Source: CAVPGH01 sp046726955
GTDB taxonomy: Bacteria; Acidobacteriota; Vicinamibacteria; Fen-336
Assembly: GCA_046726955.1 (NCBI GenBank)
Contig: JBKPBQ010000531.1
Location: 1 to 11,026 of the forward strand
Length of the DNA: 11,026 bases
Reading direction: 5' to 3'
A program made the translations under genes and the position numbers. The notes under the pieces are model-generated. The model saw nothing but the letters and a program-made list of their open reading frames with translations. It did not search any database and was not told where the DNA came from. Below are positions 1 to 7,394 of the stretch, one piece after another (position 1 is the first letter of the stretch; each line of letters opens with the position of its first letter).

Positions 1-2453
1 GCGAGGCTCGCCGTGACGAGGGCGAGCGTCGCCGGGTCGGCGAAGCTCACGCCGAAGAGCTGGCTGCGCACCCAGTGGGAGAGGCCGACCGCTGCGGGAA
101 GGCCCAGCGCGACGCCGACTCCTACGAGCACGACCACCTCCTTGAGGACGAGCCAGACGACGTCCTTCTCGAAGGCCCCGAGGGCCATGCGCACGCCGAT
201 CTCGCGGGTGCGCCGGGCGACGCCGTAGGCCATGACGCCGTAGAGCCCCACGCAGGCGAGGAGCGCGGCCACGAAGCCGAAGACGGTGGAGAGCCCGGCC
301 ACGAGGCGCTCGATGAGGAGCGAGTCGGTGACGCGGTGCTCCATGGTGCGGATGTCGTAGGGAGGGATGTTGGGGTCGAGCCGGCGCACGTGCTCGCGCG
401 CGGTCGCGATCATGGCCTCCGGGGCGCCTTGCGCGCGGATGTAGACGTTCATGCTCCCTGCCCGACGGTCGGCCAGGTAGGGCACGAACATCTGGATGGG
501 GATCTCGTCGCGGATGTTCATGTACTTGATGTCCTTCACCACTCCCACGATCTCCATGTCCGTGGGGGTGCCGGGGTCGCCGCCGAAGCCGACGTGGCGG
601 CCGAGCGCGCTCTGCGCATCGCCGAAGAACCGGCGGGCGAACTTCTCGTTGACCATGACGACGCGCGCCGTCCAGTCGTCGTCGCGCGGCCCGTGCTTGA
701 TCACGTCCGTGTCCTGCCGCGTGAAGTCGCGACCGGCCAGGATGGGCACGCCCAGCGTCGCGAAGTAGCCGGGGCCGATCGCGTTCATGTAGGGCGCGGG
801 CTCCTCTCCCGGCTTGGGAGAGTGGCCCTCGATGGTGACCGTGCGGTCCCACTCGTTCCCCACCATGATGGCCATGGAGGCGAGGCCGACCTCGCGGACG
901 CCGGGCACGGCGCGCAGCTCGTCGGTGAGCTGCTCGAGGAAGGCGAAGCTGCGCTTGGCGTCGTAGCCGGCGTGCGAGGGATTGAGGTTGAAGACGACGA
1001 GGTTCTCCGTGGGAAAGCCCGTGCCCAGCTCGCGCAGGTTGGTCAGGCTGCGCGCGAAGAGCCCGGCCTGGACGAGGAGCAGGACCGAGAGCGCGACCTG
1101 CGCTCCCACGAGGATCTTGCGGAAGCGCGTGTGCGGCGGGCTCGCAGTGCCCGCCTGCTCCTTGAGCGTGCTGGCGACGTCCGAGCGCGTCGTCCCCGCG
1201 GGCAGCAGGCCCACGAGGAGCACGGTGAGGCTCGCGACCGCGGTCGCGAAGAGGAAGACGCGGAAGTCCGGCCCCGCTTTCAGGTTCATGACCGCGAGGT
1301 CGGGAGGGAGGAGGCCGAGCACCAGTCGGTCCGTGACCACGGCGAGCACGAGGCCGGCGGCAGCGCCGACCACGGCGAGAAGGAAGCTCTCCGCGAGGAG
1401 GAGCCGGAGGATCTGGCCCCGGCCCGCCCCCAGCGCAACCCGGATAGAGATCTCCCTTTCCCGCCCCGCCGCCCGCGCCACCAGCAGGCCCGCCACGTTC
1501 GCGCAGGCGATGAGCAGGACGCCCGCGGTCAGGCCCATCAGGACCCAGAGCGGGGTCCGGAGCTGGCTGCGCAGGAACGAGCGTCCCTGTCCGCCGGGAA
1601 GGACCTGCAGGACGTTCCGCAGGAACGCCTCGCGCGTCTCCGGAGCCGCGTTGTTGAAGGCGGCCTCCTTCACCTCCATCTCGAGGATGCCCCTGAACCA
1701 GGGCTGCAGAGAGGCCTCCGCCTGCTTCGCGGTGACTCCGGGCTTCAGCCGGCCGAAGACGTTGACCCAGCGCCAGCGCCTCTCCTTCATGCCGTCCCAG
1801 CCCGGGGTGAGTACGGTCTTCATCGTGACGGGCACGAAGATCTGGGGCGGCGACTCGAGCTCGATCCCCACGAAGCCCGCCTGCGCGACGCCGACGATCG
1901 TCATGTCGCGACCGTTGATGGTCGCCGTGCGCCCCACGACGCCCGGGTCGCCGGCGAAGCGCGCCTGCCAGTACGCGTAGCTGAGCACGACGACGGGATG
2001 GCCGCCGATGTCCCGGTCTTCCTCGGGAGTGAAGGTCCGCCCCAGGGCCGCACCCACACCGAGCACCGGGAAGTACGTCCCGGAGACGAGCTCCACCGAC
2101 ACGCGCTCGGTGTCGCCGCCGTAGGCCAGGTTGGCGCGCGTGTCGAAGCGGCAGAACATTCCGCGGAACACCTGGTTGTCCCGCTGGAGGTCGACGTAGA
2201 GGGGATAGGAGAGCGCGTTGAAGCCCCAGTTGCTGCCGTAGTGCTCCCCCTCCATGCGAAGGGCGACGAGCTCCTGCGGGTCCTCGACGGGCAGCCGTCG
2301 CAGCAGCACCTGGTCGAGGAGCGTGAAGATCGCGGTGTTGGCGCCGATCCCGAGGGCCAGGGATACGACGGCTACGGCGATGAAGGCGTGGGATTTCGTG
2401 AGCCCGCGAAACGCGTGGCGGAGGTCCCGGACGATGCCGCTCATATCGCCCAT
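1..2453 (-). CDS. ADOP-family ABC transporter permease (MacB/FtsX-like, duplicated), 3' end off the window
   Basis: This is an inner-membrane permease of the acidobacterial duplicated orphan permease type. Its 817 visible residues contain two copies of the unit 'MacB-like periplasmic core plus FtsX membrane domain'. The first core spans about 20-290 and the first FtsX domain about 300-420. The second core spans about 445-690 and the second FtsX domain starts near 715. The N-terminus carries the family pattern RDLRHAFRG followed by a helix with LALGIGANTAIF. Both FtsX domains have the expected cytoplasmic motif: REREISIRVALGAG at 331-344 and RRTREIGVRMALGA at 747-760. I chose the ATG at 2453 because GGAAGGG lies 6 bases upstream; an ATG three codons later has no such site. 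The last FtsX helix and roughly 20-30 residues lie beyond the left edge. The gene starts 41 bp after the upstream exporter half and is probably co-transcribed with it. ADOP proteins normally lack a dedicated ATPase next to them, and none of the MacB type is visible. The substrate is unknown. Confidence 0.93.
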   Translation of the reverse strand, partial: MGDMSGIVRDLRHAFRGLTKSHAFIAVAVVSLALGIGANTAIFTLLDQVLLRRLPVEDPQELVALRMEGEHYGSNWGFNALSYPLYVDLQRDNQVFRGMFCRFDTRANLAYGGDTERVSVELVSGTYFPVLGVGAALGRTFTPEEDRDIGGHPVVVLSYAYWQARFAGDPGVVGRTATINGRDMTIVGVAQAGFVGIELESPPQIFVPVTMKTVLTPGWDGMKERRWRWVNVFGRLKPGVTAKQAEASLQPWFRGILEMEVKEAAFNNAAPETREAFLRNVLQVLPGGQGRSFLRSQLRTPLWVLMGLTAGVLLIACANVAGLLVARAAGREREISIRVALGAGRGQILRLLLAESFLLAVVGAAAGLVLAVVTDRLVLGLLPPDLAVMNLKAGPDFRVFLFATAVASLTVLLVGLLPAGTTRSDVASTLKEQAGTASPPHTRFRKILVGAQVALSVLLLVQAGLFARSLTNLRELGTGFPTENLVVFNLNPSHAGYDAKRSFAFLEQLTDELRAVPGVREVGLASMAIMVGNEWDRTVTIEGHSPKPGEEPAPYMNAIGPGYFATLGVPILAGRDFTRQDTDVIKHGPRDDDWTARVVMVNEKFARRFFGDAQSALGRHVGFGGDPGTPTDMEIVGVVKDIKYMNIRDEIPIQMFVPYLADRRAGSMNVYIRAQGAPEAMIATAREHVRRLDPNIPPYDIRTMEHRVTDSLLIERLVAGLSTVFGFVAALLACVGLYGVMAYGVARRTREIGVRMALGAFEKDVVWLVLKEVVVLVGVGVALGLPAAVGLSHWVRSQLFGVSFADPATLALVTASL

Positions 2454-2459
2454 GGGACG

Positions 2460-2493
2460 CCCTTCCGCCGGAAAGGGTTGCCCGCCTTCCTTC
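2460..2493 (-). promoter_or_regulatory. Shine-Dalgarno of the ADOP gene with a candidate sequestering hairpin
   Basis: In transcript sense, the gap after the exporter stop codon reads GGAAGGAAGG, a short spacer, CCCUUUCC, GGC, then GGAAGGG six bases before the ATG at 2453. CCCUUUCC can pair with the downstream GGAAGGG (7 pairs, one bulged base, 3-base loop), hiding the ribosome binding site. It can alternatively pair with the upstream purine repeat, leaving that site free. The sequences are directly visible. Any regulatory role is inference, and the 3-base loop and one bulge make the sequestering hairpin only moderately attractive. Confidence 0.4.
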
Positions 2494-2494
2494 C

Positions 2495-4285
2495 TTATCT
2501 ATAGGCGGCGGCCTGGATCCCGTAGAGCTCCGCGTAGGGGCCGCCGCGGGCCATGAGCTCGGTGTGCGTCCCGACCTGGGCCACCCGCGAGCCCTCGAGC
2601 ACGACAATGAGGTCCGCCATCCGGACGGTCGAGAAGCGGTGGGAGACGAGGATCGTGAGTCCGACCGCCGAGCTCCCGCGCGCCGCCGCCGCGTAGCGCT
2701 CGAAGAGCGCGTGCTCCGTCTCCGCGTCGAGCGCGGCCGTGGGCTCGTCGAGCACGAGCACGAGCGGTGCATCGCGCATGAAGCCGCGGGCGAGCGCGAT
2801 CTTCTGCCACTGCCCGAACGACACCTCGACCCCGCCGGGCCAGGTGTGCCCCAGCTGCGTGGCGAGCCCGGAGGGAAGCCGCTCCACCACGTCCGCGGCG
2901 CCGGCGCGCCCGACCGCCATCGCCACCGCGGGCTCGTCGTCGAGCCGAGGGAGATCGCCCACGCCGACGGAGTGGCGGGCGGGCAGCTCGAACTTGAAGA
3001 AGTCCTGGAACGCTCCGGCCAGGCGACGGCGCCACTCGTCCGTCCTCACGCGGGCGAGAGGCACGTCGTCCACGAGGATGCGTCCCCTCGTCGGCTCGTA
3101 GAGCTTGGCGAGCAGCTTGACGAGCGTCGTCTTCCCCGCGCCGTTCTCGCCGACGAGGGCCACGACCGAGCCCGCAGGCAGCTCCAGGTCGATCCCCTCG
3201 AGCACGAGCCGGTCGGTGCCGGGATAGGCGAAGGAGACGTTCTCGAAGCGGATACCGTCGCGGAGTCGGCTCGGGGCGGGCTCGTCCGCCGCGGCCACGA
3301 GCGAGGCCGCGTAGTCTTCGAGCCAGGCGAGCCGCCGCGCCCCCTCCGCCCAGAAGCCGCGGAGGAAGCCGATCTCGCCGACTGTCGCCCCGATGTAGGC
3401 CGAGAGGCGCGCCCCCGCCGCGAGCACGAGGAGGACGGCCCCCGGGCCCGCGCGGAGGACCGAAGACACGAACACCACGGCGCCGACGTAGGCCGCGGCG
3501 AAGACTGCCCAGGCCAGCGTGTGCCAGAGAGCGCTCCCCCATCGGGCCGTGGACACGAGCGCGTACCAGCGCTCCCACGCGGCGCGCCGCTCGCGGACGA
3601 GCCTCGGCCCGATCCGCGTCACGCGCACTTCCTTGCCGGGCGGGGCGGAGGTCGCGGTCACGAAGAGGTGCCGGGCGAGCCGGCCGTCCGCCGCTCCTCG
3701 CTCCTCCGCCTTGCGCTCGATCCCCGGACGCCAGGTCGAAGTGACGACCGTGGGTACGGCGAAGAGGGCGAGAAAGACGAGCGCGGGGTGGATGGACATC
3801 AGCAGGCCGATGGCGACACCGAGGCGCACGATCCAGCTGCAGGTCGAGAAGACCGACATGTACATGTGGTCGAGCACGAAGACCTGGTTGCGGAGCATGG
3901 ACAGGCGGTCGAGGTACTCCGGCCGCTCCTGATGGGCGATCGTGGCCGCCGTCGCCTGCAGCCGCGCCACGTGCGACTCGAGGGCGATCGTGACCTTGTC
4001 GCGGAAGCGGCGCTGCACGCGCGTGGCGACCGTCCCCAGGATCCAGGTGGCGACGGAGCAGAGAGCCAGCCCGATCGCCGCCCCCAGCAGACGCGTCCGG
4101 TCTCCCGCGGCCAGGCCGTCACCCAGGAACTTCAGGAAGAGTGCGATGAGGGCGTCCGGCACCGCCGCGAGCTGGGCGAGCACGAAGGAGAGCACGATCA
4201 TCCCCGGCTCGTGGCGGTAGCCCAGCTTCACGAGCCGCCACATCGACGAGAGCGTCGGCGGGAGGCGGTCAGGCGAGGACGTCAT
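2495..4285 (-). CDS. ABC exporter half-transporter (membrane domain plus ATPase), partner B with altered signature
   Basis: This 596-residue protein has the usual exporter half layout: six membrane helices over about 27-300 and a nucleotide-binding domain over about 345-590. It has Walker A GENGAGKTT (379-387), Q-loop Gln427, Walker B VLVLDEP (509-515) with catalytic Glu514, and H-loop His549. The ABC signature is VSFGQ at 488-492 instead of LSGGQ, a visible departure. The ATG at 4285 is preceded by a strong GAGGAAGGGG, 6 bases away. The start overlaps the end of partner A by 17 bp, so translation is probably coupled and the two probably form a heterodimer in the inner membrane. The ATPase resembles exporters that I associate with actinobacterial peptide natural-product clusters, but no precursor peptide or modification enzyme is present. 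The substrate is therefore unassigned; a lipid, peptide or drug are all possible. Confidence 0.93.
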   Translation of the reverse strand: MTSSPDRLPPTLSSMWRLVKLGYRHEPGMIVLSFVLAQLAAVPDALIALFLKFLGDGLAAGDRTRLLGAAIGLALCSVATWILGTVATRVQRRFRDKVTIALESHVARLQATAATIAHQERPEYLDRLSMLRNQVFVLDHMYMSVFSTCSWIVRLGVAIGLLMSIHPALVFLALFAVPTVVTSTWRPGIERKAEERGAADGRLARHLFVTATSAPPGKEVRVTRIGPRLVRERRAAWERWYALVSTARWGSALWHTLAWAVFAAAYVGAVVFVSSVLRAGPGAVLLVLAAGARLSAYIGATVGEIGFLRGFWAEGARRLAWLEDYAASLVAAADEPAPSRLRDGIRFENVSFAYPGTDRLVLEGIDLELPAGSVVALVGENGAGKTTLVKLLAKLYEPTRGRILVDDVPLARVRTDEWRRRLAGAFQDFFKFELPARHSVGVGDLPRLDDEPAVAMAVGRAGAADVVERLPSGLATQLGHTWPGGVEVSFGQWQKIALARGFMRDAPLVLVLDEPTAALDAETEHALFERYAAAARGSSAVGLTILVSHRFSTVRMADLIVVLEGSRVAQVGTHTELMARGGPYAELYGIQAAAYR

Positions 4286-6080
4286 AGGCCGCCCCTTCCT
4301 CGTCCGTGTCGGCCCCGAAGCGCTGGGCCTGCAAGTCGAACATCGTTCGGTACCGTCCGCCCTTCGCCATCAGCTCGTCGTGCGTGCCGAGCTCGACCAC
4401 TCGCCCGTGCTCGAGCACGCAGATCCGGTCGGCGTGGCGCACGGTCGAGAAGCGGTGCGAGACGAGGATCGTGGTGGCGCGGCGGGTGGCGGCGAGGATC
4501 CGGTCGAAGATCTCCGACTCGCCGCGGACGTCGAGCTGGGCGGTGGGCTCGTCGAGGAGGACGAGACCCGCTCCCTGGTGCACGGCGCAGAGGGCGCGGG
4601 CGAGGGCGACGCGCTGCCACTGGCCGCCCGAGAGGTCCGTCCCTCCGGCATAGCCCCGGGACAGCGGCGTCTCGAGGGAGGCGAGGCCCGCCGCGCCCGC
4701 CTCCTCGAGCGACGCGCGCACGACGTCGTCGGGAGCCCCGGAGGGGGCGACGTTGTCGCGCAGCGGCAGCTCGAAGCGGATGAAGTCCTGGAAGACGGCG
4801 CCGAGGCGGGCGCGCCAGGCGTCCACGTCGAGCGCGCGCAGGTCCACACCGTCGACCTCGATCGCGCCGTCCTGCGGGTCGTAGAGCCGGCAGAGGAGCT
4901 TGGCGAGCGTCGTCTTGCCCGCGCCGTTCTGGCCGACGATCGCGAGCGAGGATCCGGCGGGGATCGTGAGGTCGAGCTTCTCGAGCACGGGACGGTCGCT
5001 GCCCGGATAGGCGAACGTGACCCCGCGGAAGCGCAGCTCGCGCGCCGGAAGTCCACCGGCCTCCCGGGGCGGCGTGGCGGCAGCGGCGAGCGCGCCGGCC
5101 CCCGCCATCGCGGGCTCGAGCCGCTCGACGGCGGCCACGGGGGCCGCGGCTCCGTCTAGGGCCCAGCTCAGGCCGCCGAAGGCGATCCGGCCCACGCCCA
5201 CCGCCGCCTGCGTGAACATGACGAGACGCCCGAGGTCGATCCGGCCCGCGGCGGCGGCGAGCGCGAGCGAGACGAGCACCACGAGGTTCGCGGCGGTAAC
5301 GACGAGCAGGCAGGCGAGGAGCGGCTTCTCGCGCAGCCGCGTGGCCTCGTACTGCAGCTCGTGCAGCCGCGTGCGGCGGGCCACGAACCGGTCGAGAACC
5401 CAGTCGGCGAGGCCGAAGAGGCGAAGCTCCTTCGCCGCGGGAGGATCGACGGCGAGGCTGTAGGTGTAGTGCGCGTGGCGCGACGCCTCGCGGACCTCCG
5501 CCGTGTTGCGGTCCTTCCAGACGGCGCTCTCGCGCAGGAACCAGTGGGTGGCGAGCCAGCCCCCGGCGAGGACGAGCGGAGCCCACCAGGCGTAGGCGAA
5601 GAGCACGCAGGCCGAGGCGAGCCCGCCCACGAAGTCGACGAGGCCCGCGGCGATGAAGTCCATGTTGATGTGCATCGGGGGCCCGGTCATGCCGAGGTCG
5701 AAGTCGCGCGCGACCGTGAGATCGCCGCTCAGGCGGGGATCCTCGAGGTGGCCCATGCCGGGCGGCCGGACCGAGGCCTCGGTGAGGCGGTCGTAGAGCC
5801 AGGCGGCGAGGCGGCTGCCGAGGTTGGCCCCGATCGCCTGGTGGAGCGGGGCCAGGACCTGGAGCAGCACGAAGGTGAGCCCCACGATGGCGAGCGGCCG
5901 GGCGAGCGGCTCGCCGTGCTGCACCGCGCTCACGAGCACGCCCATCGCGATCGCGAAGACGGCGGGGAGGAGGCCGCGCAGCGCGAGGACGACGAACCAG
6001 GCGGTCGCGAGCACGGGGTCGGCCTTCGGCAGCGCGCCGAAGAACCTCCACTCCTGCCGCTCGCGGAGTCGTCGCAGCAC
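4269..6080 (-). CDS. ABC exporter half-transporter (membrane domain plus ATPase), partner A with canonical motifs
   Basis: This 603-residue protein has membrane helices at about 22-50, 62-80, 143-182, 252-277 and 285-305, and an ATPase domain from about 350 to 585. The ATPase is fully canonical: Walker A GQNGAGKTT (383-391), Q-loop Gln431, signature LSGGQ (483-487), Walker B VLLDEP (507-512) with Glu511, and H-loop His542. A cytoplasmic-loop motif KELRLFG (217-223) is matched by KEVRVTR (218-224) in partner B, which supports a shared fold. The start is GTG at 6080. An in-frame TAA lies 15-13 bases upstream and no other start lies between, so the frame cannot extend further. No Shine-Dalgarno sequence fits the remaining space, so initiation may be leaderless. 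The acidic C-terminal tail (FGADTDEEGAAYDVLA) is not part of the ATPase fold. It is the first gene of a minus-strand operon with partner B and the ADOP permease, and is probably the catalytically normal half of a heterodimeric exporter. Confidence 0.93.
   Translation of the reverse strand: MLRRLRERQEWRFFGALPKADPVLATAWFVVLALRGLLPAVFAIAMGVLVSAVQHGEPLARPLAIVGLTFVLLQVLAPLHQAIGANLGSRLAAWLYDRLTEASVRPPGMGHLEDPRLSGDLTVARDFDLGMTGPPMHINMDFIAAGLVDFVGGLASACVLFAYAWWAPLVLAGGWLATHWFLRESAVWKDRNTAEVREASRHAHYTYSLAVDPPAAKELRLFGLADWVLDRFVARRTRLHELQYEATRLREKPLLACLLVVTAANLVVLVSLALAAAAGRIDLGRLVMFTQAAVGVGRIAFGGLSWALDGAAAPVAAVERLEPAMAGAGALAAAATPPREAGGLPARELRFRGVTFAYPGSDRPVLEKLDLTIPAGSSLAIVGQNGAGKTTLAKLLCRLYDPQDGAIEVDGVDLRALDVDAWRARLGAVFQDFIRFELPLRDNVAPSGAPDDVVRASLEEAGAAGLASLETPLSRGYAGGTDLSGGQWQRVALARALCAVHQGAGLVLLDEPTAQLDVRGESEIFDRILAATRRATTILVSHRFSTVRHADRICVLEHGRVVELGTHDELMAKGGRYRTMFDLQAQRFGADTDEEGAAYDVLA
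4292..4301 (-). promoter_or_regulatory. Ribosome binding site of exporter partner B
   Basis: GAGGAAGGGG in transcript sense lies 6 bases before the ATG at 4285, inside the last codons of partner A. It fixes the start of partner B and allows coupled translation of two subunits needed in equal amounts. Confidence 0.7.
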
Positions 6081-6136
6081 GGGTATCGGAGTTTACGTCA
6101 GGCGGCGACGGGTGTTCCGGGGTATCGTTTCGCGCC
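6081..6136. promoter_or_regulatory. Divergent intergenic region between exporter operon and symporter-lipase pair
   Basis: These 56 bp must hold start signals for two divergent units. On the minus strand TAAACT (6095-6090) is a candidate -10 box, which would place the transcript start within a few bases of the GTG at 6080. On the plus strand TATCGT (6123-6128) is a weaker -10 candidate just before the ATG at 6137. I see no convincing -35 box for either; the best minus-strand match, GGAACA at 6118-6113, has only 3 of 6 consensus bases. The octamer GGGTATCG occurs twice as a direct repeat (6081-6088 and 6120-6127), once at each end of the gap. The promoter assignments are tentative. Confidence 0.35.
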
Positions 6137-7348
6137 ATGAAGGTGGCGTTCCCGCTGCAGATCCTGGCCGCCGCGGTCATCGGCGCGATCGCCGGCCCCT
6201 GGCTGGGCACGGCCACGGGCCCCCTCGGCGACGCGGGGCGCATCGTCATCGAGCTCCTGAAGGCGTTCGCTGTACCTCTCGTGTTCTTCGGCATCGTGCA
6301 GGCCGTGCTCGTCGCGGAGTGGAAGGGGAGGCTCGTCGGCCGTTTCCTGATGATCGTGGCCATCAACGCCGTGCTGGCGATGGCCATCGGCGTGACGCTC
6401 TCCCGGCTCATCCGGCCCGGCGAGGGCATGAAGGAGGTCCTCCTCGCGTCCGGCCTCTCCTCCGCGGACACGGGAGCCTCGCTCGCGGCCAAGCTCAAGG
6501 ACGTGTCGCTCGCGAGCGGCCTCCTCGGGCACATCCCCACGAGCCTCCTCCGGCCGTTCGTGGACAACGCGATGCTGTCCGTCGTGTTCGTCGCGCTCTT
6601 CGTGGGGTTCGCCTTCCGCCGCGCCCATTCGGAGGGGCTCGGCGATCCCCTGCCCGCCCTCCGCTTCCTGCTGCGGGCGACGGAGATCGCCATCTCCGCG
6701 GTGATCCGCCTCGTCCCCCTCGCCGTGCTGTTCGTGGTGGCCAAGGTGACCGCGGCCCACGGCCTCGAGGCCTTCAAGCCGCTCGGGTGGTACTTCCTCA
6801 CCGCGGCCCTCGGGCTCTTCCTGCACGTCGTCTTCGTCTACCAGTCCTGGATCGCGTTCTACGCGCGGATGTCGCTCCGTCGCTTCTGGGCCGCGGCGCT
6901 CGAGCCCGTGGGCTTCGCGCTGGGCGTCGCGAGCTCGCTCGCCACCGTCCCCGTGACGCTGCGCGCCCTCGACAAGCTGGGCGTCTCGCTCCGCTCGTCG
7001 CGGCTCGTCGTGCTCGTGGGCACGAACCTGAACAACGACGGGATCCTGCTCTACGAGGCCATGGCCGTCGTGTTCGTGGCCCAGGCCCACGGCCTGGAGC
7101 TGGCGCTCGCCCAGCAGGTGTCGCTCTTCGCGATCGCGGTGGTGGCGGGCGTCGGCATCTCCGGCATCCCCGAGGCCGGCCTCATCTCGCTCGCGATCGT
7201 GATGGCGACCGTGGGACTGCCCCTCGACCTCGTCCCGCTGCTACTCACTGTGGACTGGGCGCTCGGGCGGCTGCGCGCGGCCACGAACGTCCTCGGCGAC
7301 CTCGCGGGGAGTGTGGCCATCGATTCCCGGGAGCCGCGGCCGGCATAG
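6137..7348 (+). CDS. DAACS-family dicarboxylate/amino-acid:cation symporter (GltP/DctA-like)
   Basis: This 403-residue integral inner-membrane protein belongs to the glutamate/dicarboxylate:cation symporter family and is close to the usual length of 400-440. The N-terminus (MKVAFPLQILAAAVIG) is typical, so the ATG at 6137 is preferred although no Shine-Dalgarno precedes it. The C-terminal transport core is recognisable. The first hairpin has ASSLATVPVTL (265-275). The helix-7 motif, usually NMDGT, is NNDGI (299-303). The second hairpin has GISGIPEAG (340-348). Helix 8 contains Asp373, Gly377, Arg378, Arg380, Asn384 and Asp388. Against archaeal GltPh, Arg380 matches the substrate-carboxylate arginine (397), and Asn384 and Asp388 match cation ligands (401, 405). 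Gly377 replaces Asp394, which binds the substrate amino group. That replacement suggests a substrate without an amino group, such as a dicarboxylate, but the altered NMDGT motif leaves the substrate uncertain. It heads a two-gene unit with the lipase gene 46 bp downstream. Confidence 0.88.
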   Translation: MKVAFPLQILAAAVIGAIAGPWLGTATGPLGDAGRIVIELLKAFAVPLVFFGIVQAVLVAEWKGRLVGRFLMIVAINAVLAMAIGVTLSRLIRPGEGMKEVLLASGLSSADTGASLAAKLKDVSLASGLLGHIPTSLLRPFVDNAMLSVVFVALFVGFAFRRAHSEGLGDPLPALRFLLRATEIAISAVIRLVPLAVLFVVAKVTAAHGLEAFKPLGWYFLTAALGLFLHVVFVYQSWIAFYARMSLRRFWAAALEPVGFALGVASSLATVPVTLRALDKLGVSLRSSRLVVLVGTNLNNDGILLYEAMAVVFVAQAHGLELALAQQVSLFAIAVVAGVGISGIPEAGLISLAIVMATVGLPLDLVPLLLTVDWALGRLRAATNVLGDLAGSVAIDSREPRPA

Positions 7349-7380
7349 ACGGGCTCGTACCGGCCGGAGATGCGCAGCGG

Positions 7381-7388
7381 GAAAGGAG
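7381..7388 (+). promoter_or_regulatory. Ribosome binding site deciding the start of the patatin-domain gene
   Basis: GAAAGGAG lies 6 bases before the ATG at 7395. The frame stays open upstream to about 7311, but that extension would overlap the symporter gene and encode a basic, low-complexity stretch. The site therefore supports 7395 as the start. Confidence 0.75.
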
Positions 7389-7394
7389 CTTGCC

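Noticed and set aside
75..2504. An 809-codon plus-strand open frame opposite the ADOP gene
   Set aside because: Its product is rich in Arg, Glu, Asp, His and Ala with no domain or membrane pattern, as expected for the antisense of a GC-rich coding sequence. The minus-strand frame gives a complete family match.
2625..4473. A 33-bp near-identical repeat (2625-2657 and 4441-4473, 32 of 33 bases) in the two exporter genes
   Set aside because: Both copies encode the conserved H-loop region (ILVSHRFSTVR), so shared ancestry and protein constraint explain it. Recent gene conversion is possible but not needed.
2495..6080. A peptide natural-product (RiPP) export cluster
   Set aside because: The exporter halves resemble transporters from such clusters. 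However, no precursor peptide, leader peptidase or modification enzyme is visible, and the neighbouring genes belong to unrelated families.
4282..6801. An 839-codon minus-strand frame running through exporter partner A into the symporter region
   Set aside because: It is a shifted frame of partner A joined to the antisense of the symporter. It has no recognisable domain, and both real genes are clear in other frames.
7311..7394. Earlier start for the patatin-domain protein, adding 28 residues
   Set aside because: It would overlap the symporter gene, adds a basic low-complexity stretch and lacks a ribosome binding site. The ATG at 7395 has GAAAGGAG 6 bases upstream.
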